Source: Dehalococcoidia bacterium
Lineage (GTDB): Bacteria; Chloroflexota; Dehalococcoidia; SHYD01; SHYC01
Length of the DNA stretch: 8,634 bases
Assembly: GCA_016844365.1 (NCBI GenBank)
Contig: JAENIT010000015.1
Location: 1-8,634, forward strand
Reading direction: 5' to 3'
Of this stretch, positions 5,210 to 8,634 are shown piece by piece; the first letter of the stretch is position 1; every line of letters starts with the position of its first letter. The notes beneath the pieces were generated by a model that was not told the DNA's origin, ran no database searches, and was given only the letters and a program-made list of their open reading frames with translations. Position numbers and translations under genes: made by a program.

Positions 5210-5485
5210 ATGTCGGAAACTTCTTACAAGAAACGAGCACAGGTTTTACTCACGGAAGAGCAGTATTCACTCCTTGAGGAGTGTGCTCAAGCCAAGAGAT
5301 TACCCTTGGGTGCCTATATTCGGGAGGTCTTGGAGGATACGGTTATTAAAGAGGAAATTGAGCGTAAGAAAGAGGCTGCCCTGCGATGGCTGAGCGAGCA
5401 GCGGTTACCCGTTGCCGACTGGCCAGAGATGGAGCGGGAGATCGAGAAGATGTGGGAAGAGCCACATGGCTATTATCCCTCCTGA
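5210..5485 (+). CDS. vapB: VapB-type antitoxin with ribbon-helix-helix N-terminus
   Basis: This 91-residue protein has the layout of a type II antitoxin. A predicted DNA-binding strand (KKRAQVLLT, residues 7-15) and two helices (about 16-30 and 32-50, with PLGAYIREVLED) fit a ribbon-helix-helix domain. The charged C-terminal part contains LPVADWPEMEREIEKMWEE, the expected unstructured region that wraps around and inhibits the toxin. The start at 5210 is chosen because GGAG (5198-5201) lies eight bases upstream; an in-frame extension back to 5090 would overlap tatC and the promoter and lacks a ribosome binding site. The gene overlaps the downstream PIN toxin by 20 bases, typical for antitoxin-toxin pairs that need coupled synthesis. 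It probably represses its own promoter through the upstream repeats. The family label is from layout and partner, since antitoxin sequences are poorly conserved. Confidence 0.75.
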   Translation: MSETSYKKRAQVLLTEEQYSLLEECAQAKRLPLGAYIREVLEDTVIKEEIERKKEAALRWLSEQRLPVADWPEMEREIEKMWEEPHGYYPS

Positions 5486-5912
5486 TCCTCTTTTCGTGGA
5501 CACCAACGTTCCCATGTATGCCGCTGGAGGAGAGCACCCCTATCGAGAGCCATGCCTGCGGATATTAGATGCCATCCGACGAGGGAATATCGAGGCGGTG
5601 TCCGACTGTGAGGTGCATCAGGAGATTATGTATCGCTATTTGGCTGTGGGGCTTCCTGACAAAGCACGAGGAGTTAGTCAGACTTTTCAACAACTGGTTC
5701 CTAACGTACTACCCATTCAGATGGCCGATCTAGTGAGGGCTAGAGAGCTTTCTACAGTCTACCCTCGTCTCAGTGCCAGGGATCTTTTACACCTGGCTAT
5801 CATGTTGAACAACGGGATCAAGGGCATTATAACCGCTGATACCGACTTTGATGGGGTACAGGGATTGCAACGATGGGATCCAATAGCGCTGGCAGGCTCC
5901 CTAGCTACATAG
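5466..5912 (+). CDS. vapC: VapC-type toxin, PIN-domain ribonuclease
   Basis: The 148-residue product is the length of a single PIN domain. The acidic active-site residues are visible in order: Asp12 in LFVDTNVPMYA, Glu53 in DCEVHQEIMYR, Asp106 in LSARDLLHLA and the Asp125/Asp127/Asp129 group in ITADTDFDGV. These bind Mg or Mn and cleave RNA; known VapC toxins cut tRNA or rRNA and block translation when free of antitoxin. The natural RNA target here is unknown. ATG at 5466 is chosen because the PIN strand begins a few residues later and GGGAAG lies just upstream; it places the start 20 bases inside vapB. No catalytic residue seems lost, so the toxin is probably active. It ends eight bases from the stop of the convergent SnoaL-like gene, and no terminator is seen between them. 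Confidence 0.85.
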   Translation: MAIIPPDPLFVDTNVPMYAAGGEHPYREPCLRILDAIRRGNIEAVSDCEVHQEIMYRYLAVGLPDKARGVSQTFQQLVPNVLPIQMADLVRARELSTVYPRLSARDLLHLAIMLNNGIKGIITADTDFDGVQGLQRWDPIALAGSLAT

Positions 5913-5920
5913 TCAGAAAC

Positions 5921-6301
5921 CTACACCTTGATGTAGAGGGACACGATCCTATCGTGTTCGTCAAAGTGGAAGGTCATAGAGGTTTCCATCACATTGAATA
6001 AGCTCTTGAATTGGCCGGATGCAGAGACGCGGTCATCATGCTCCTCCAATCTGGTGATGACAATCTCAACATCACTCATGTGAGGCTGGCCCAGGAGGGA
6101 GTAGAAGTCAACGATCTCTTTTCTGCTGGAGTAGTTGCGCTTTCCTCCCAGATGATCGGGCGCATCCCAGGTTAGAGTGGCATCCTCGGCCATAAGAGCC
6201 AGGGTGTACAAGAAGTCCCCGCTCTTGATCCCCTGGTTGAGGCAGGATATGTATCTTTCTACGGTACTTGAATATGCCACGATGTGCCACGACCCTTTCA
6301 C
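5921..6301 (-). CDS. SnoaL/NTF2-like domain protein
   Basis: The product is about 126 residues from the GTG at 6301 and consists of a single NTF2-like cone fold: an N-terminal helix (VERYISCLNQGI), a segment around LALMAEDATLTWDAP typical of SnoaL-like proteins, then RKEIVDFYSLLG and C-terminal strands ending in FDEHDRIVSLYIKV. Members include polyketide cyclases, isomerases, limonene-epoxide hydrolases and many uncharacterised ligand-binding proteins, so no reaction can be assigned. The GTG is chosen because it overlaps the upstream TAG stop by one base (TAGTG), a common arrangement for translational coupling; no clear ribosome binding site supports it. A TTG at 6334 and a GTG at 6280 are alternatives. 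It is the last gene of the leftward run and is convergent with vapC. Confidence 0.65.
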   Translation of the reverse strand: MKGSWHIVAYSSTVERYISCLNQGIKSGDFLYTLALMAEDATLTWDAPDHLGGKRNYSSRKEIVDFYSLLGQPHMSDVEIVITRLEEHDDRVSASGQFKSLFNVMETSMTFHFDEHDRIVSLYIKV

Positions 6302-6756
6302 TAAAGCAATGGAACCTGAATCTCCGTCTCCCAACTGGCATGGTTCTTTGCATCGCCCCGTTTAAGGTAGACGTGCCGTCGATACCCGGGCCTGCATTGC
6401 AAGTTCTGGCTCGTTATCCAGTCGAACAGTGCTTCCTCAGTCGTGTGGATGTTGCGAATGTCGCCTCGGTGGATGGTATAGGCTACTCGATGAGGGGGCA
6501 AGTACCGGGTGTTCATGCTACTTCCTAGCTCGGGATCACCGAGAAAGGGCACCCAAACCTCGGCGTTGACCTCCGTCCTCTGATTCTTTACTGGCTCATC
6601 AAAGTATACGGCGACGAGGGGTCCGCCAAAAAGGAGACCTCGCATCCTCACCCAGGAGTACACCTCGTTGAAGGCCCTGCCGATCTCGGCGTCAGGACCC
6701 TGATAATTCTTCCAGGCAACATCCATAGCTGCTAGTGATTTGATTTGAAACTCCAT
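6301..6756 (-). CDS. GyrI-like / AraC effector-binding-like ligand-binding protein
   Basis: This 151-residue protein is a stand-alone GyrI-like domain. It shows the duplicated pattern of the family: a first half with VAWKNYQGPDAEIGRAFNEV, GLLFGGPLVAVYFDEPV and the strand EVNAEVWVPF, and a second half with HRVAYTIHRGDI, a helix with ALFDWITSQ, HVYLKR and the closing strand ETEIQVPL. Such domains bind small hydrophobic or cationic ligands, occur fused to AraC or MerR regulators as effector sensors, or act alone (for example as gyrase inhibitor SbmC/GyrI, or as hydrolases of small molecules). No DNA-binding domain is attached here. The GGAAGGTGA overlapping the stop of the upstream ATPase gene probably serves as its ribosome binding site, although the 13-base spacing is long. 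The gap to that gene is 13 bases, and its stop overlaps the next start. Confidence 0.7.
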   Translation of the reverse strand: MEFQIKSLAAMDVAWKNYQGPDAEIGRAFNEVYSWVRMRGLLFGGPLVAVYFDEPVKNQRTEVNAEVWVPFLGDPELGSSMNTRYLPPHRVAYTIHRGDIRNIHTTEEALFDWITSQNLQCRPGYRRHVYLKRGDAKNHASWETEIQVPLL

Positions 6757-6769
6757 AGAACTTTGTCTC

Positions 6770-7597
6770 TCACCTTCCGTGATATTCCATGTATTTCAGC
6801 ACAGCATCGCGCACTGCATCGAAGTTAGTTGTGCCACCCTCAAGCAAATCGTCAAGCAAGGCGGCGCGCGTTGACACCTCTCGCTGCAGCTCCTGGGAGC
6901 TGGCGTGGGCCCATTGGGCCAACTCTTCCAATGCCTCTGGAGACTTGAAAATGGTGAAGGTATCGGTATCAGGCTGCCACGCCGCCAGAGATCTGATCCC
7001 CACTCCTCCGGGAGCCAGCGGATTGGGACGGATTCCGCATACAGCGGTTATCCTCCGTATCACCTGGTCACGTCCCTTGAACGCCCCAAGGAATATTATA
7101 AGATTCAAGTGGGCTGCTATGCTAGCTGGCGGAATGTTGGCGGGTTCATCCGATAGAGCTGATATTACCTCCTCTGGTCTATCCGCGTGCATTGTTGCGC
7201 CCATAGCATATCCCATCTCCAGCAAATCGAAAAGTCTGGCCACTTTGGTATCCCAAAGATAGTAGGGAGTATGGTCGCTTAGCTCGTTAACGACTATGAA
7301 AGTGCTTGATGCCTTTGTCTGTTCTATGAAGCTGAAGTCCTCAGTGACTCCCTGGGTGTAGGCCATGGCTGTGTCGGAAGGGAGGAAAGCGGTCAGGGCG
7401 TGGAGGACGGTGCTCTTCCCCACCTGCCGAGGCCCGGCGGCTACGATGATCGATGCTCGATGCTCCAGCATAATCCAGAGAAAGGCGGCAAGCGGAGAGT
7501 CCAAGTTGCCCCTACGAATCAGCTCCACCACGGACATCTCCTCTTGAAGAAGCATCATTCGGAGGCCCTCAGCGCGTGTCGTTGCGATTATTCCCAT
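6770..7597 (-). CDS. Short secretion-ATPase-like (TadA/VirB11/PilT-type) P-loop protein
   Basis: The 275-residue product has a Walker A GPRQVGKST at 55-63, a Walker-B-like VVNELSD with Glu105 (compare GEhRD in secretion ATPases), and GYAMGATMHADRPEEV with His137, matching the His box of type II/IV secretion ATPases. This order and spacing suggest the GspE/VirB11 superfamily. Known members are hexameric motors for pili or secretion, usually with an N-terminal domain of a hundred or more residues. Here only about 50 residues precede Walker A, so that domain is missing or replaced; the last 60 residues are a helical, acidic tail. No pilin, prepilin peptidase or Tad genes are nearby. The role is unknown; a general P-loop NTPase is the alternative. 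The ATG follows GAGGT by five bases or so. It lies between a Sco gene (36-base gap) and a GyrI-like gene. Confidence 0.65.
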   Translation of the reverse strand: MGIIATTRAEGLRMMLLQEEMSVVELIRRGNLDSPLAAFLWIMLEHRASIIVAAGPRQVGKSTVLHALTAFLPSDTAMAYTQGVTEDFSFIEQTKASSTFIVVNELSDHTPYYLWDTKVARLFDLLEMGYAMGATMHADRPEEVISALSDEPANIPPASIAAHLNLIIFLGAFKGRDQVIRRITAVCGIRPNPLAPGGVGIRSLAAWQPDTDTFTIFKSPEALEELAQWAHASSQELQREVSTRAALLDDLLEGGTTNFDAVRDAVLKYMEYHGR

Positions 7598-7633
7598 GTG
7601 TACCTCTATGAGCCTGGAGGCAGGTCGTCCGAT

Positions 7634-8287
7634 TTACTTTGCTAACACCAGGCGGGTTCTAGTAACCAGAAGGTCGCTCAGAGAAGGCCCGTCCCAAGAA
7701 GTCGCCTCCAAAGGGACGGAGATGTACCAGCGCTCTGTGCCCTTCCGATCAATGATGTAAACGCCTGGGGAGTGCTCAACCTCAAAAGATTTATCGAACT
7801 TCACACTCCCAGCAAAGATATTGTACTCTTTCCAGATTTTTTGCAACTGGGCTTCGTCTCCAGAGAGAAAGCGCCAGTTGGAGAGCTGGCTCATGCCCCA
7901 CTTCTCCGTCGCTGCCGTAAGGTCTTTCATCGAGCCTGCCTTAGGGTTAACATTGACCGCCATGAAGACCACCTTATCCGCATCACTCCCCAGGGTGTCT
8001 CTGGCCTGGCGAAAGTGCTGCGCTGTAAGGGGGCACACATCGGTGCAGTTGGGGTCCAGGAAGGTCAGAACAACCACCTTGCCCTGGAAGTCGGAGAGGG
8101 CCACGATGTTGCCATGCTGGTCAGCGAGCTGGAAGTCGGGCGCGGGAGTCTGGAGCTCAGTGCCGGCGTAGGATTGTGAGGAGCTGGGAGTTGGTAATGT
8201 TGCGCAAGCGATGCCGGTTACCAGAACCAGAAGAAGGGCCCAAGCGCCCCCCAATATCACCATGCGTTTACGTACCTTGCTTAGCAT
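7634..8287 (-). CDS. SCO1/SenC family copper protein
   Basis: This 217-residue protein has the thioredoxin-like fold of Sco proteins. The copper-binding set is complete: Cys81 and Cys85 in DPNCTDVCPLT (CxxxC) and His172 in VEHSP. Other family marks are PDFQLADQHG at 50-59, FQGKVVVLTF at 67-76 and GVYIIDRKG. Sco proteins deliver copper to, or reduce the cysteines of, the CuA site of cytochrome c oxidase on the outer face of the membrane. Basic residues followed by a hydrophobic stretch (about 10-28) form a signal peptide or membrane anchor; Cys28 ends it, but the GIAC sequence is a poor lipobox, so lipid attachment is doubtful. The ATG overlaps the stop of the cytochrome c gene by seven bases, with GAGGTGA ten bases upstream, which indicates coupled translation. 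No oxidase subunits are in the window. Confidence 0.9.
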   Translation of the reverse strand: MLSKVRKRMVILGGAWALLLVLVTGIACATLPTPSSSQSYAGTELQTPAPDFQLADQHGNIVALSDFQGKVVVLTFLDPNCTDVCPLTAQHFRQARDTLGSDADKVVFMAVNVNPKAGSMKDLTAATEKWGMSQLSNWRFLSGDEAQLQKIWKEYNIFAGSVKFDKSFEVEHSPGVYIIDRKGTERWYISVPLEATSWDGPSLSDLLVTRTRLVLAK

Positions 8288-8634
8288 TGCGCTCTGGTCA
8301 CCTCAGCCTGGAATTCACGCTGCTCTGGCTTCCACCAGGATTTGATGTAGTACAGGATGGTATCTATTTCCTCATCGGAGAGGGTCTCTTTGAACGCTGG
8401 CATCTGAGGAGTACTTTCCGATGACCCCATCACCCGGCGCATCATCTCCTCCATCTCCCCTGATCCGTTGACCACGATCTCTTTGATCTGGCAATCGGAG
8501 TGGTGCCAGGTGTGGCCGTTGGCGTTGTGAGGTGGAGGAATGTCCATCACCTGGCCGCCGGATGCACCGCCGTGGCAGCTCTGACAGTTGGCGGTGTAGA
8601 GCTGGGACCCTTTGGTGGTATCCTTCTGGGCACC
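8281..8634 (-). CDS. Class I-type c cytochrome, N-terminus beyond the right edge
   Basis: The minus-strand frame is open from the window edge to a TAA at 8281, giving 117 visible residues. LYTANCQSCHGG contains one heme-attachment motif, CxxCH, at visible residues 17-21, and Met78 in QMPAFKETLSDEEIDTILYYIKSWW is the probable second heme ligand. A WHHSD segment lies between them, as in many monoheme cytochromes. The signal peptide or anchor expected for an exported c-type cytochrome must be upstream of the window. It probably carries electrons outside the cytoplasmic membrane. Its 3' end overlaps the Sco gene by seven bases, which ties it to oxidase assembly or to respiratory electron transfer. 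Starts inside the visible part (such as the GTG at 8550) would cut off the heme site and are therefore rejected. Confidence 0.88.
   Translation of the reverse strand, partial: GAQKDTTKGSQLYTANCQSCHGGASGGQVMDIPPPHNANGHTWHHSDCQIKEIVVNGSGEMEEMMRRVMGSSESTPQMPAFKETLSDEEIDTILYYIKSWWKPEQREFQAEVTRAQC

Noticed and set aside
6177..6528. Plus-strand frames opposite the SnoaL-like and GyrI-like genes
   Set aside because: The minus-strand products show clear family patterns and operon-like spacing; the plus frames show neither.
1..8634. CRISPR arrays, insertion sequences, tRNA and rRNA genes
   Set aside because: No regularly spaced long repeats, transposase motifs, terminal inverted repeats, cloverleaf sequences or rRNA segments were seen on either strand.

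Overview
ORGANISM AND SETTING. The window is bacterial chromosomal DNA: genes are densely packed in co-oriented runs, Shine-Dalgarno sequences are strong, intrinsic terminators are present, and promoter-like hexamers have sigma70-type spacing. The gene content (NDP-forming acyl-CoA synthetase alpha chain, pirin, branched-chain amino-acid dehydrogenase, TatC, Sco-type copper protein, c-type cytochrome) suggests a heterotrophic bacterium with a respiratory chain and Tat export. An environmental Chloroflexota/Dehalococcoidia-like lineage would fit, but that is a weak inference from gene content only. LEFT REGION (1-2541, minus strand). A likely operon reads leftwards: a small HAD-like phosphatase, then an acyl-CoA synthetase (NDP-forming) alpha-type protein, then a pirin cut by the window edge. 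The first two genes start with TTG just after near-ideal ribosome binding sites. A promoter (TTACCA-N17-TATAAT) with an inverted repeat at its expected start site precedes the HAD gene. CENTRAL DIVERGENT INTERGENIC REGION (2457-2954). This 498-base stretch has no convincing protein gene but is full of signals: spaced direct repeats, a promoter with a perfect TTGACA box, about 155 nt of predicted structured RNA ending in a strong intrinsic terminator, then an almost perfect Shine-Dalgarno in front of a 58-residue protein of unknown function. It is the least explained part of the window: either a terminated small RNA or a leader that controls the small gene by termination. PLUS-STRAND RUN (2955-5912). 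The small protein ends in its own intrinsic terminator. A leucine/valine-type amino-acid dehydrogenase follows with its own likely promoter, then tatC, then a VapBC-type toxin-antitoxin pair behind four regularly spaced direct repeats that overlap the predicted vapBC promoter. RIGHT REGION (5921-8634, minus strand). Five co-oriented genes read leftwards towards vapC: a c-type cytochrome (cut by the window edge), a Sco/SenC copper protein, a short secretion-ATPase-like P-loop protein, a GyrI-like ligand-binding protein and a SnoaL/NTF2-like protein. Each gap is at most 36 bases and two pairs overlap, so they are probably co-transcribed. Cytochrome c plus Sco points to respiratory electron transfer and copper-centre assembly; the link of the other three genes to this is not obvious.
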